Shown here: piece after piece, positions 1 to 10,481 of the stretch
Layout of the letters: every line of letters starts with the position of its first letter
Numbering within the stretch: the first letter of the stretch is position 1
From: Magicicada septendecula
Lineage: Eukaryota > Arthropoda > Insecta > Hemiptera > Cicadidae
Reading direction: 5' to 3'
Length of the DNA: 64,000 nucleotides
NCBI GenBank assembly: GCA_034769895.1
Contig: CM068373.1
Location: 433,919,080 to 433,983,079 of the forward strand
Made by a program: the position numbers and the translations under genes
The notes under the pieces: generated by a model
What the model was told of the DNA's origin: nothing
Seen by the model: only the letters and a program-made list of their open reading frames with translations
Database searches by the model: none

Positions 1-68
1 ACTATTTATAAGCTAGTACCTGTCTTTGTTCGTCTTGTTATTTGAATTAGCAGTCCCCTTAATTCCAA

Positions 69-246
69 CTTTGTCGTGTTTACTTGCTGAACTTCAATTT
101 GCCATGTTCCGGACGAGGCCTTTCAGTAACCACCATTTTTAAGTCCTAAATCACAACCAATCGTGTTTACTTCCTGAAATAAAGTCGTGGTTTAGGCTTC
201 GTCCAGAACATGACAAGTAGCAGTTCAGCAAGTAAACACGACAAAG
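69..246. repeat. Fold-back inverted repeat, 53-bp arms
   Basis: Positions 69-121 and 194-246 are inverted copies of each other with few mismatches; both contain the string TTTGTCGTGTTTACTTGCTG or its complement. About 72 bases lie between them, and part of that spacer also pairs imperfectly. There is no coding frame. It could be a small MITE-like or fold-back element; I could not find a clear hammerhead core in it. Confidence 0.7.
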
Positions 247-1440
247 ATGATAGTAGCTGTCTCCTGCTGACAAAGAGTAACTGATGGGTTTGAGCTGCAG
301 CTCATTACAAAATTCATGCTTAGATAGCTGTGCATAATGTATGTAAAAATAAGAGTCAGAAACACTGCGTAATACATGTGAATCTCATGTAGTCCAGACT
401 ACAGAAGTCAATAACGTAATCTGAAATGTATAAGTGTCCTAACTTAAACTTATTTACTAAAATGTCGTAATACTGTTTAAGGAACTATTATAGTGTATAA
501 TACACTATAGTCATTCTGCACTAATACACTAGAACACATGTAGTCATTCTGCATGCAATACGACAGGTATCGGGATCTATAAAAATTACAAAGCTTTTGG
601 ATAATTGATTAACACATTTATTGGCAAAGCTTGTCAGACTCCATATGCTTCTAGTCTTTTAAAATAATTGTTTTCTTGCAAAATTAATTATTTTCAGTAC
701 TACATTATAAACTCAACAAAAACTTCAAATAACGCAAATAAGCAAACTCTTGTTGTAATTGTGCCGGGGTTTGAATTTTCCCCGCCGTGATTTGAACGTT
801 CAGTGCCGCCAACGCGAGTATCAGCTGGGCGCCACAGCTAACTCGATTATTAAGATGTGATTACTAAGACTGGCAACGCAATCTAGCAGGCCTGGTCAAT
901 CGTATCAGCTGTTCGTTGTACGGTTAGTGAACAGCTGACCAAAGGTTATGATTGGCAAATCGAAACAAGTCGATTTTATGTAGCATAGTGGGACCGAAGA
1001 ATTGAGGCATCACTCTGATTTCTTCGCCAACCTTCCAATAGAGTGTTCGATGATCTGACGCCCCAGGGTTAAGTACTTCGTAGATCTTTCATATGACTTC
1101 GTAAGCCAGTAAAGGGTTTTCAAGGTCCCCGTACCAGCCGGGATAAAGGGGAAGCAGAGATAGTGACATCAACACCGGTCACTACCCGCAGAGCAGTGCA
1201 TCAGGATGCTCCCCGAAGCCGTCAGGCCCAGAAATACTCCTGCTACAGAACACCGAAGGACATCTGCCCGGAATGAGATTCGCTGGAAATTCACCACACT
1301 CTAAGGATCATCTACAGCGCTCATGGCACACTGGTCAACATGGTACCATTTGAGTTCTTCAACAAAAGTACAGGTGGGAGCGTTCTAATTATTAAACTTC
1401 AGTCAACAACAACTCAATAGACTGGCACCCTGGTATTCAG
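247..1440. other. No gene seen; mixed unique sequence
   Basis: No open frame of note. An imperfect hairpin around CAGCTG repeats lies at 895-957. Positions 1090-1380 are clearly richer in G+C and CpG than the surroundings and could be a decayed exon or transposon piece, but no domain is recognisable. Confidence 0.4.
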
Positions 1441-1452
1441 GTTAAAAATCTT

Positions 1453-1712
1453 GTTAATGCTCTTAAAGAAAATGATACAAGAACTCCAGCTGTTTTAAAT
1501 AAATAAACTGATTTTTTCTAATAAGATAAAGTAATGCTCTTAAAGAAAGTGGTACCAGAACTCCAGATGTTTCAAATAAAATTGTAACTAAATATTTTGT
1601 GATAACGTTAATTGATGTTCCTAAAGAAAATGATCTAGAATCCAACTGTTTAAAAGACTTATAACTAAAAATTTTGTGATAACATAAATTGATTTTCTTA
1701 AAGAAAATGGCA
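1453..1712. repeat. Degenerate 77-bp tandem repeat, ~3.5 copies
   Basis: The phrase TCTTAAAGAAAATG recurs near 1462, 1538, 1616 and 1690, each time followed by a related stretch ending in CTGTTT and, in later copies, TTTTGTGATAAC. The spacing is 77-78 bp. The copies have diverged, so the array is old. Confidence 0.7.
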
Positions 1713-1826
1713 TTAATAAAAATTGTTACTGGTTACAAGAGTGTTGATTGCAAATCCTGTCACTCTTGGCTCCAGCACACTTTTCGCTTCCTCCAGGCCA
1801 AGTAGTCTAGTTATTAAATTTTGCGT

Positions 1827-1847
1827 AACGGCCTAAGTGGCCGTTAC
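1827..1847. repeat. Short perfect hairpin
   Basis: TAACGGCC and GGCCGTTA flank a 5-base loop. It may be the end of a transposon or chance; nothing else marks it. Confidence 0.4.
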
Positions 1848-1887
1848 ATAATAACGACACTCTTTGTAGATTCAACACACGTATTTT

Positions 1888-2023
1888 TGTTACTTTTAAC
1901 ACCAAACCTTTCGCGCATACTATACTGAGGTATTCTCAGTAGCTCGACTGAACTGTATGAGTCAGATCAGTGGATGCCTCATCGTATTATGCGCAAAACG
2001 TTTGGTGTTATAAGTAATAAAAA
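1888..2023. repeat. Fold-back element, family K, hammerhead-like arms
   Basis: Arms at about 1888-1936 and 1973-2023 are inverted copies containing AACACCAAAC and its complement next to GCGC. In the outward direction each arm reads a CUGA-like stretch, a GC-closed stem and GAAA or AAAACGTTT, resembling the hammerhead-bearing repeats described elsewhere in this window, but the core is decayed in both arms. Confidence 0.55.
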
Positions 2024-2159
2024 GGCGAGTGTTCAGCCTGAAAACAGTGTAGTTATTATTAATAATGAAAATCACGAACGTTTACAAGAAAAACTCTTGC
2101 TGTAACAAAACATTTCTACTTTTTTTTTTATAGGGGAATAGGGGAAACGTCAACCTGCA

Positions 2160-2663
2160 GTGAGAATACTGGACAGCTCGTCACTGCAAGCCGACATCGG
2201 GCAGCGAAGATACCAAGAAAAATACCAACCAATTGAGACACCTATTACAGTAATGAGAAATTATTATTTAAAAAACATTCAAACAGATTTGTTAAAAGAA
2301 AAAATAGTTGAAGAGGCGCAACCGAATAACGACATAGTGTATATCAGAGTGGAGCTACATGGGGTACCAACTGAAGTCATGATCGACACGGAAGCAAATG
2401 TGTCATTAATTGACAGAACCGAGTTGAAAAGAATACAAGAAAAGAATACTGGGAAGATACCCACACTGCCAATCAACAACATTACCATCATTGGAGCAAC
2501 CGGTAAACAAAACAAGACCATTCGACAACAAGTGAGCCTTGACATTACAAACGAGGGAATAGGGATTCCTGTGGTGTTTCTTGTAGCCCAAGGGCTACCC
2601 TTCAGAGTTTTAATAGGTTGTGACATGCTATTAATCTGCAATTATAAATCTGGCCAGTGGTAA
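2160..2663 (+). pseudogene. Ty3/gypsy-type retrotransposon aspartic protease (remnant)
   Basis: The frame encodes a retropepsin-like domain. From residue 60 it reads a beta-hairpin region ending in the active-site box IDTEA at residues 75-79, and near residue 151 LIGCDML, the usual second motif before the flap-to-RT linker. The family requires D-T/S-G at the active site; here G is replaced by E, so the enzyme would be dead. The first codon is GTG, and no gag domain precedes it, so the true upstream part is missing. Next downstream, in other frames, come an RT start and an integrase end, which places this in a Ty3/gypsy pol with protease-RT-integrase order. I am sure of the protease assignment and less sure of the exact clade. 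Confidence 0.8.
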
Positions 2664-2758
2664 AGTGACACTGCGGTCAGAAGTTTGTGAATTATCGGCT
2701 GAGATAATTGGAAGCATACGTGCCCCTCAGTACCGAAATTCATTTCATATTATAATTC

Positions 2759-3078
2759 ATGAATGTAAATTCATGGGAATGTAATAGGATACCCATAGGA
2801 GATAAAAATGTTGTAACGGAATCCAATTTATGGCTAGAAAAATTAGAGGAAATAATGGCATTTCAAGGCGTGAGCTCGAACGAAGTCATCAGTGTGGAAG
2901 AAAAAAGAAGGTTAATTAATATCTACAATAGATACCGTAATGTATTCTCAGATTCACCTGGCAAAGCCAAGAATTTTCTATGTGAGCTAAAATTCAAAGA
3001 TTCTGTAAGCTTCAACCGAAAGTCATATCCCATAGCGCAAGCTTTAAAGGAAGCAGTTCGAAAAGAAATACAGAGAAA
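2759..3078 (+). pseudogene. Ty3/gypsy reverse transcriptase, N-terminal piece
   Basis: This frame carries the region that normally links protease to RT: a helix with EEKRRLINIYNRYRNVFSD, a PG turn, then CELKFKD and SYPIAQALKEAVRKEIQ, the standard start of Ty3/gypsy RT before motif 1. The frame differs from that of the protease upstream, so at least one frameshift separates them. The similarity stops abruptly at about 3078, and the next codons belong to integrase. All RT catalytic motifs, RNase H and the integrase core are therefore missing. The residue is too short for any activity. Confidence 0.75.
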
Positions 3079-3300
3079 AGGATCATCCAATACCAAGTAG
3101 GAGATAAAGTGTTAATAAAGAACAGACAACTACCCAGTTCAGCAGAAGGAATAGCAAGAAAATTACTATTGTTATATACTGGACCTTATATTGTGACACA
3201 AACTAAGGGTAATAATAGTTATGAGATAGCCACACCCAACACCAATCAGGTTAAAGGGTTATACAACCAAACAGAATTGAAAAAATATTATGAAGACTGA
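3079..3300 (+). pseudogene. Ty3/gypsy integrase C-terminal end
   Basis: Read from about 3082 the frame gives GDKVLIKNRQ, then a stretch with LLYTGPYIV and NSYEIATP, ending NQTELKKYYED before a TGA stop. This is the SH3-like C-terminal domain of Ty3/gypsy integrases (GD-V-K and GPY-V marks). It follows directly on the RT start, so a deletion of roughly 2 kb of pol, estimated from family length, joined the two near 3078-3082. The domain lies 79 bases upstream of a polypurine tract, as expected for the 3' end of pol. Confidence 0.8.
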
Positions 3301-3378
3301 TTAGGAAAGTAACGTTTTCCATATAATAGCCGTTTATTTCAGTAAAATGCAACCATAATTACTGAAATATCTCGACTT

Positions 3379-3393
3379 TAAGGGGGGGCATTA
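3379..3393 (+). promoter_or_regulatory. Polypurine tract of LTR element
   Basis: A TTAAGGGGGGGCA run lies shortly after the integrase stop and three bases before TGTAACG, a plausible LTR start. In LTR retrotransposons this tract primes plus-strand DNA. Confidence 0.6.
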
Positions 3394-3849
3394 TGTAACG
3401 TTATGTTTTCCCCTTACATAAAATAGGTTTTCATTTAAACCATTCTCTGACCATAATAGATGAAGAACAAAATAATAAGCCATTAACTAACTTGTGTAAT
3501 ATGAATATTGTCTTAGATTATAAAAAGATAAGAATAATATAATGTAAGTGATAAGAACTGTAATACAATACCTGTTTATATTGAGAATAATAAGAAGACT
3601 TTGACTCCAGTAAACTGCATTAAAAAAAAAAAAAATAAAGGTAATACTCCAAACTGCAGTAACAAACTGGATCCTCAATAAAGACAATTCCTAATACAGT
3701 AAATAACTTATAAGTACCACAAGGATGAAATCGAATAATAATTTTATTTGTTATTATGAATAAAATTATGTAAATAAATAAGAGTATGTATACTTGTAAA
3801 AATAAAAATATAAAGAGAATTGAACAATGAAACTAAAGGTAAACCTACC
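3394..3849 (+). mobile_element. Start of probable 3' LTR
   Basis: The sequence begins TGTAACGTTATG right after the polypurine tract. I could not find the matching LTR end: the downstream sequence passes into a degenerate tandem repeat, and no 5' LTR copy is visible upstream of the protease. The end point given here is only where that repeat starts. Confidence 0.4.
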
Positions 3850-5020
3850 TACATGTGAGAGGTTAGGTACCACTATAATATTCTAAACAAAAGAAAGGAC
3901 TAAAAGGATGGTAAAGTCCATGAATTGTGAACAGAAAGTGAAAACCACATTGGAAGTAGTAAATAAGACAATAATAAATAGATAATAGTGTTTATAAATG
4001 GAATAGTGTTTATAACTTGAATAGGGAGAAATATAAGACACTAAAGCCTATCAATATTTGTAAGTGAAAAGATCAATTTTAATGTAATTTGTTTAAACAA
4101 ACTACCTTGTATAAATAACACAAGAAGTTGTGTTATTAGTATGATATTCTAGTATTGAAGAAATGTTTAACCATTAACTATGAACCAAGTAAATAAGGAA
4201 ACAATGTACACTTGGATCAAACCTTCTTCAAATACTGATTCTGAAGCTTATAACACTTAGAATAAGAAGGAAAAGTAATATTAAGTAACAAACGAGGTTG
4301 TAAACGTTTCTGTATGTTGTGTAGAACATTTTTGAATAATTGTAAAATAAGAAGAGATATGTAGTTGTAGGATAAGAATGAAAGTAATGGTTAATACTGT
4401 AGGCACCACCCAGCCTAGACCACACATTTTTGGTATTTATAATAGATCAATGCCAATTTATGTCATTACTATTGTTGTAGAAGTTTAATAATGTTATCAA
4501 GAACAATTTAAAATGATTGTCTTGTAGTAAAAATAAGAGTTGTTAAGGTATGAATGGAATTAATGTTCAAACTACCATAGGCCAGTATGCCTAGTTAACT
4601 TTATTATGTTAGTTGTAAGAAATAGTTATTAATTTGTGTCATTTATTATTATTGTAAAAGTTGCAGTGAGATATAAAGAACAATTTATAGTAATTGTCTT
4701 ACGGTAAGAGTGAGCATTGACAACAAAAGAAAGAGAATAATGTACATAGTAATACAGGTCTGGAGCCTAGGTAACTTATTTATGTTATTGGTAATCAACT
4801 ATCATTAAGGCTTGTAATCAAAGGTGTTACAAAAGTTTAACTAGAGTGTAAGGAACAATTGTGATTAGTTATAGCATATTAGAGTTAAGTAATATTAATG
4901 TATAAAAGAGAATTAAGGTGTCAGGAACCAAGGATTGGTTAGGCCACAGGAGCCAAACATGATTGTTATAATATTGTGACATTATTCATTATTGTAACTA
5001 ATGTTACACTCTAGGTTTTA
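3850..5020. repeat. Degenerate ~176-bp tandem repeat
   Basis: Short GCCTAG-type islands in otherwise AT-rich DNA recur at 4413, 4589 and 4765, with a related GGCC near 4942, a spacing of 176-177 bp. Between them, stretches such as AAGAACAATTTA, GATTGTCTT and GAATTAATGTT recur in the same order. Weaker copies extend back to about 4046 and 3860. Copies are strongly diverged. The array may be part of a long LTR or an old satellite. Confidence 0.55.
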
Positions 5021-7090
5021 TCAGTAAATACCATTTTTGTAATCAAAGATAAGTAGATAAATCAAGAAAATTAACATTTTTTGTTAAATTCTTAATTAAT
5101 GCCAATGTTAAAATTAGTATTTTGTTATTATTGAATAAAACCATATCAGGTGGGATGTCAAAATGTTCATCTCGAAGAGTGCTTATGAATGGTATTAATG
5201 AATTTTAAATTGGACATCGTATAAAGGAATTATATTAATTATAAAAAAATTTATCAATTTTGATCATCGGAAAACACTTTAGTGAACCCTTTTAATTTAG
5301 CCCTGAACCCACGCGAGCAACGCTTGAAAGCGTCCAGTTTAACGACCATTGCCGATTAATTACGGAAATTAGAACAGATTGACCAATCAAAGCTCATCAC
5401 CTGTCAGTGGGAACAAGAATTGGGTCAAAGTGAAAAGGCAGTCTGCAGCGAGTACTCGAAGGGGACACCACGCACCCCCTGTGACAAAAAATTCGTGTTT
5501 AACCTAGTAAACCCAGTCATATGTTTTAACCTTCCAGTGCAAATTAGGTTAGGCGCTATGTCAACAATAGACAACCTAACCTATGACCGAGTAACCGTAA
5601 CGGAGTGTAGTATCAGTGTTGTGTAGTGAATAATATAAGTCAAATAAACAATACAGTGAATAAAAATAAAAGTGAAATAAATAAGAGTTTACAATCAAGA
5701 AAATATGGTGTCAATTAACTAATAATACACTGTCTAGAACTTAAGAATTTTGTATACACTTTCGATTATTAGAGACACTTGTAACTTAAATGAACACTGT
5801 AACTATATTTAACCACTAACATTAATAATTTTTACTTTATTTATTTTGAATCAATTATTACTTCTTTACGTATTATTCACATTTCAAGAAACACTCTAAC
5901 CAACTTGTTTACTTTGTCACACGGACTTAGTCCGACATTAGTTTTGTTTACAAACGTAGATTTAAGTATGTATTTAGTATAATCCAACTGTTATTATTCC
6001 TTTGTGATGTTTCGTTCTTCATATAAGATATTTTTGTTTCTATATCATGGTCAAAAGAACCCAAGAACTTAATAATTATATCGTAATTAATACTAATGTT
6101 TACGTGAGCTATCACCTCTAATGTTACCAACTGTGAAATAAGTAATGGTCTTTAGCCGGATCAATCAGTTTATGTTCTGAGAATTATTATGTTTAACCAA
6201 GTCAAACAAACAAACAAAATAAGATAAATGAACACTAAAGAAAAAATGAAAGCATATTAAAGGAAGATACTGGTGTACGAACTCTCATTATTATTATTAA
6301 CGATCTTTTCGCCCGACCTGAAGCTTCGTGTTCTTCTATCTTTACATGTTATATTGGCAGTAGTTCCTTTGTAATTTATTATCCTCAATCCAAAAGTTTA
6401 ATTAATTAAGTGGAATCAAACTGGTAAAGCAAGCAGCACATTCATGCATGTTGCCTACGGTTATGGGAATGATTATTAATTTAACGGGAGTCCATATTTC
6501 TTTACATCAACAAGCCACGTACAGTTTGAATTGCATTACTTTAGTTAAAGATGAATTAAACAATTTTACAACTCTTAGCAATTCTAAACATTGAATTTAA
6601 TTAGTTTCAACTAACTGTTAATTGCAATTATAGAACACATTAAATTTTTTACACGTCCACATAACTACTTGAGTGAAGTTTGAGTTATACCATATGGTCA
6701 ATAATATTTATTACTCCTCATCGCATTAAGAGAAGAGAGTCTATCCCAGTATACCAACCAGGTTAGTTCAACCACACAACTAGTATTCAAGAGTAAGATA
6801 GACAATACAATATATATATATATATATTGTTTTGACTATTGTGTTAACTGTTTAATTTTTTTAAATAAGTAAGCTAACCGACACAAACGGTATTATTTTG
6901 GTTATTTAACAGAATAGTCATCCACAAAGTGAGGCATGTTATTGAAGACATCATCATTAACAAGTATTATATCGGTAAACAACATTGGAACAAAATAAAT
7001 AAATAGAAATGAGCATATATAACTAAAATATATGATATTACAACATACAGAGAGACAGGACGAATAAACCTATAGGTTTATCTGCATAGA
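5021..7090. other. AT-rich stretch without recognisable gene
   Basis: Nothing coding is convincing. A less AT-rich patch lies at 5290-5640, with CCTAACCTATGACCGAGTAA, and could be LTR or promoter sequence of the preceding element. A short (TA)n run is at 6812-6829. Confidence 0.4.
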
Positions 7091-7176
7091 CGCTTCGATG
7101 GTGACAAACAGTATCTCTCTAAATAACTCTACAAAAGTTTTATATAACAATAATTCAATTTCCTTTTTACTTCCAG

Positions 7177-7388
7177 GTTTGCGAGGCCATAGTAACGTAC
7201 ATGATAATCCTCATTCAGTTATCATAGACGACTACTTTAGTCAAGGACACGTGACAGACTTGTTGGGTTCTCACCTTTGGGATATTTGTGCGATAAAAAA
7301 AGTTAATTATTTGTTATATTTAGATCTCAGTGAAGAAAAAATAAATAAAAATAGAGAGATGTTAAGAGCAATTGTAATGAAGAAATAA
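7177..7388 (+). CDS. Possible terminal exon, function unknown
   Basis: An open frame runs through to a TAA stop at 7386-7388. It is preceded by TTTTTACTTCCAG, a good splice-acceptor shape, which would start the exon at about 7177. The peptide includes VIIDDYFSQGHVTDLLGSHL, then a charged helix-like segment SEEKINKNREMLRAIV ending in KK. The spacing of F-x-x-G-x-V, a tryptophan and a LLYLDLSEEKI stretch faintly recalls the end of cytosolic sulfotransferases, but I cannot support that name. No upstream exon is visible. It may be a chance frame. Confidence 0.25.
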
Positions 7389-7517
7389 TAATGTAAGAAT
7401 TATTAATATGTTCTATTAAAAGAAAGATATCCATAAACCACTTTAAAACTTCTGAATATAAAATTGTATTTCACATTATATTTATATTTATCATAATTAT
7501 TTATTCTCAAACTTTTA

Positions 7518-7665
7518 TTGTGGTGTGTGGATCGACCAAATCGATGGAATTTAAGAATTTGAGCAATTTAAATTTTATTATAAATAATATATATGGGTAT
7601 CTTTAGGTTATGAACAATGAATACACCACAATAGAAGATTGAGATTATAGGTACCATTGAGACGC
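7518..7665 (+). repeat. Dispersed repeat, family H (copy 1)
   Basis: This copy matches the one at 11,980-12,130: both read AAATCGAT, a TTTATTATAAAT stretch, TATGGGTA/TGTGTATTG, then ACACCACAATAGAA and ATTATAGGTAC. The left part with the hammerhead core is decayed here; only GGATCGACCAAATCGAT is left. Confidence 0.7.
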
Positions 7666-7889
7666 CTTATTCCCCCAGTTTTGGGGGGGGGCAAAAACAA
7701 AATTTTAAGATACCGTAAATTTTAAGATTAGGCACGTGGCCTAGGCGGAAGCATAAAATGCACTGAGCTCAGAGTGACAGGACTTGCAATGAAACTCCAT
7801 TTAACATAACAGCATTTTATTTTTGTGTTTGATCTTCAGTATGAAGAGCATTTTTACATATTATATATAGCAATATCTTCTAGGGTCAC

Positions 7890-8420
7890 TTTACAATTAC
7901 ATTAGCATATATAAAGCCCTCTAGAAATAAAATATCAATGGTCAATTAAACAACATAGCAACAATAATTACCAGTAAAATTCATATTAAATAATACAAGT
8001 GACTTCTTAGCAATGATTAATTATTTTATATACTCTTCAAGTGGCTTTAACAATTGACAAATTAATTTACCTTAAGTCTCAAAAGTGACCTATCAACAAT
8101 AGTTACCTATTCCATATACTTACCACGAATGGGGCTATGCTACTTATTAAGTAAGGTTCATATTAGGTTTCATTAATGACCTATCTGAAATAATTAAAGA
8201 TTTCATGTACCCTCTCCAAGTGGCTTTTAAACATTAAATAACTAGGTTTCATTTTAAAACACATAAGTATCCTCTCAGCAATAATTAATCATTACCATTT
8301 AAATCTGTCTATGCTTTACAGATAATTAACACTTAATTCAATAACTCAACAAATAGCATGACAGCCATTGATACATGTAAATTTTGTGTGCCCTCTTCAT
8401 AACTAATAAATGATACATAC
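7890..8420. repeat. Weak ~179-bp degenerate tandem repeat
   Basis: CAAGTGGCTTT occurs at about 8038 and 8217, each after a run like TACTCTTC or TACCCTCTC, and a similar CCCTCTTCATAACTAATAAAT follows near 8390. Flanking AT-rich text is loosely alike. The call is by eye and uncertain. Confidence 0.3.
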
Positions 8421-10110
8421 GCAAGTTAAGTTCATATAATACTAGAGCAGTGACAACCCAGGACTGACAAGGTTGCAAGCATAAACAGCCCGATTGTAAA
8501 CAGAAATTCAGAAATATGAATAATTAAAGTATATAAAAGACAAATCAGAAAATTAAAGGCTAGGGTATAATACCGGAATTTACTATAGTAATTACGCTTA
8601 GATTTAAATATTACCGACAACATACCGCATGCTTCCGACATGCACCTCTTGTACTAACATGAACCACCGAAATGAAACAAACTGAGAAATCCAGAATTAA
8701 TTATTTGAAAAAAATAAAAAATACAGAAGTTCAGTAAAATTCGCAACCAAAAGGGTAAGGCAATTAAAAAACGTAAAGGACAAACTATTTAGACTTTTGC
8801 ATAGGAAACCCTGGCATGATAAATCATGAAAGCACACGACACGTTAGTTCAGCTGGATATAAAAGAATTAACTAGAAAAGGTATAGGTGAAAAGAACAAT
8901 GGTCTGGAGATGCCTGCTAGCCCCGCAATACAATTATTGAACTTATTAATAAACACATTTTAACAGCACTCAGCTATAACCGTGCACATCATAAACGGGC
9001 ATGTTCGGTTCTGATCGTTCAATGCACTAACTGCAAGTTAAGTACAAACGGAAATGTAATTTTACTTTTATGATATTAGTTGTGTTCACAGTAAAAGTAT
9101 GTCGCGAAGATCGGGCTTGAATAAAAAGGAAAATTTTCACCTGATGTTCAGTTGTTACCACATGATGAGGAGGGTAGACGATTGTTACTGCTACAGACGT
9201 TCAACTGGCTACTCGTCCCTGAGTTGAGACTTCTCCAGGGAACAAATTCGGGTCTCATTGTGAGTTTCCGACGGCGAAAACGGGGAGCCAGACAGCATCG
9301 CTCAGCCGATGGTGAAAGCTGGAGATATCACCATCGTATAGCCCTCAAACCCTTGACTGGATCGGGAACCCTAGAACACAGGTTTTCTGTAGGAAGCAGT
9401 CGTAAAAAATAACCCTCAACACACCTTCACTCGACCTTAGAACCGCACATACACCATACCATATTGAGTACTAGACTTTCGATTACAAAGACGTTACTGA
9501 CCCGGATTTCAATAATAAAATTTAAATAGAAATTAACAATTAAATTGTGCCACTGCAAAACCATAATCAATTCCCATTCAAACAATTATTGTCAGTTGTC
9601 ACAATAGCAGTTGCTTTCATCTAACACCTCACCACGTGGCATGAATTACATTAGTTTCTTATCAATCTGTAGCTGTTTTGTTAATATTTCATTGGCACCT
9701 TTTACTTTATGACATCTCAATTAATAAGAATGGACAATTGATGAATTCTATTTATAAATTAATATCAAAGCTATTACTGAAAAATTTGCCACGTGACGTG
9801 CATTCAAGCCAGGGCAAGTACAGAACCACACACGCGTTTGTAATCCGAGTTCATCCAACCAATGAACATTTTTAAACACATTTCCCCTTTATAAAAATAT
9901 CGGTATGGAGAACCATACATGACTTCCATATTCTAAGATTTATATTTAAATCTTAATATCGCCTGCCAAGCGCGATATATTTTCTCTTATACATGATTTA
10001 CATTAAAATGAAAAAATTATAATTTTATTGCCTGGCAACAAAATTATTTTATTTTCAACAATTACCATTGTTTCAAAACGTTTAAATAAATTTAAACAAG
10101 TACTTTACTC
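8421..10110. other. No recognisable gene
   Basis: AT-rich, apart from a GC-richer island at 9130-9420 that is open in one frame for 86 codons (arginine-rich, no known motif). That island may be part of a LINE 5' region, but I could not confirm it. Confidence 0.35.
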
Positions 10111-10118
10111 TTGTTAAA

Positions 10119-10429
10119 ACGTAAAAGGTTGCAGGTAAACTACCCCTTCCCCTTAACCGATCTTCACCAAAATCGAAAGTCCTTGAGACCTCTACAATTC
10201 AGGGACGTATGCAAAACATTATTTGATTCTGTTTGAATTTGCGGCTGTTATCGTTTGCCATAGAAAATACGCTTGATAAAAAAACGTTGCAGGTAAACTA
10301 CCCCTTCCCTTTAACCGATCTTCACCAAAAACAATAGGTCTTGAGTACTCTACAAATCAGGGCTGTATGCAAATAATCTTTTGATTCTGTTTGAATTTGC
10401 GGCTGTTATCGTTTGCCATAGAAAAAAAA
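10119..10429. repeat. 158-bp tandem duplication
   Basis: GTTGCAGGTAAACTACCCCT starts at 10128 and again at 10286, and the two units agree closely through GGCTGTTATCGTTTGCCATAG. Only two copies are present. The second runs straight into a CA repeat. Confidence 0.85.
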
Positions 10430-10436
10430 TCTACAG

Positions 10437-10481
10437 ACACACACACACACACACACACAGACAGACACACACACAGACACT
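10437..10481. repeat. (CA)n / (GACA)n microsatellite
   Basis: A pure CA run with interspersed GACA units sits right after the 158-bp duplication. Confidence 0.95.

Noticed and set aside
69..246. Left-edge inverted repeat as a hammerhead unit
   Set aside because: CTGGACGAAGCC looks similar, but the core has an inserted G and there is no GAA/stem III block.
9152..9412. Arginine-rich 86-codon frame as a gene
   Set aside because: No motif, no exon signals; more likely part of an unrecognised repeat.
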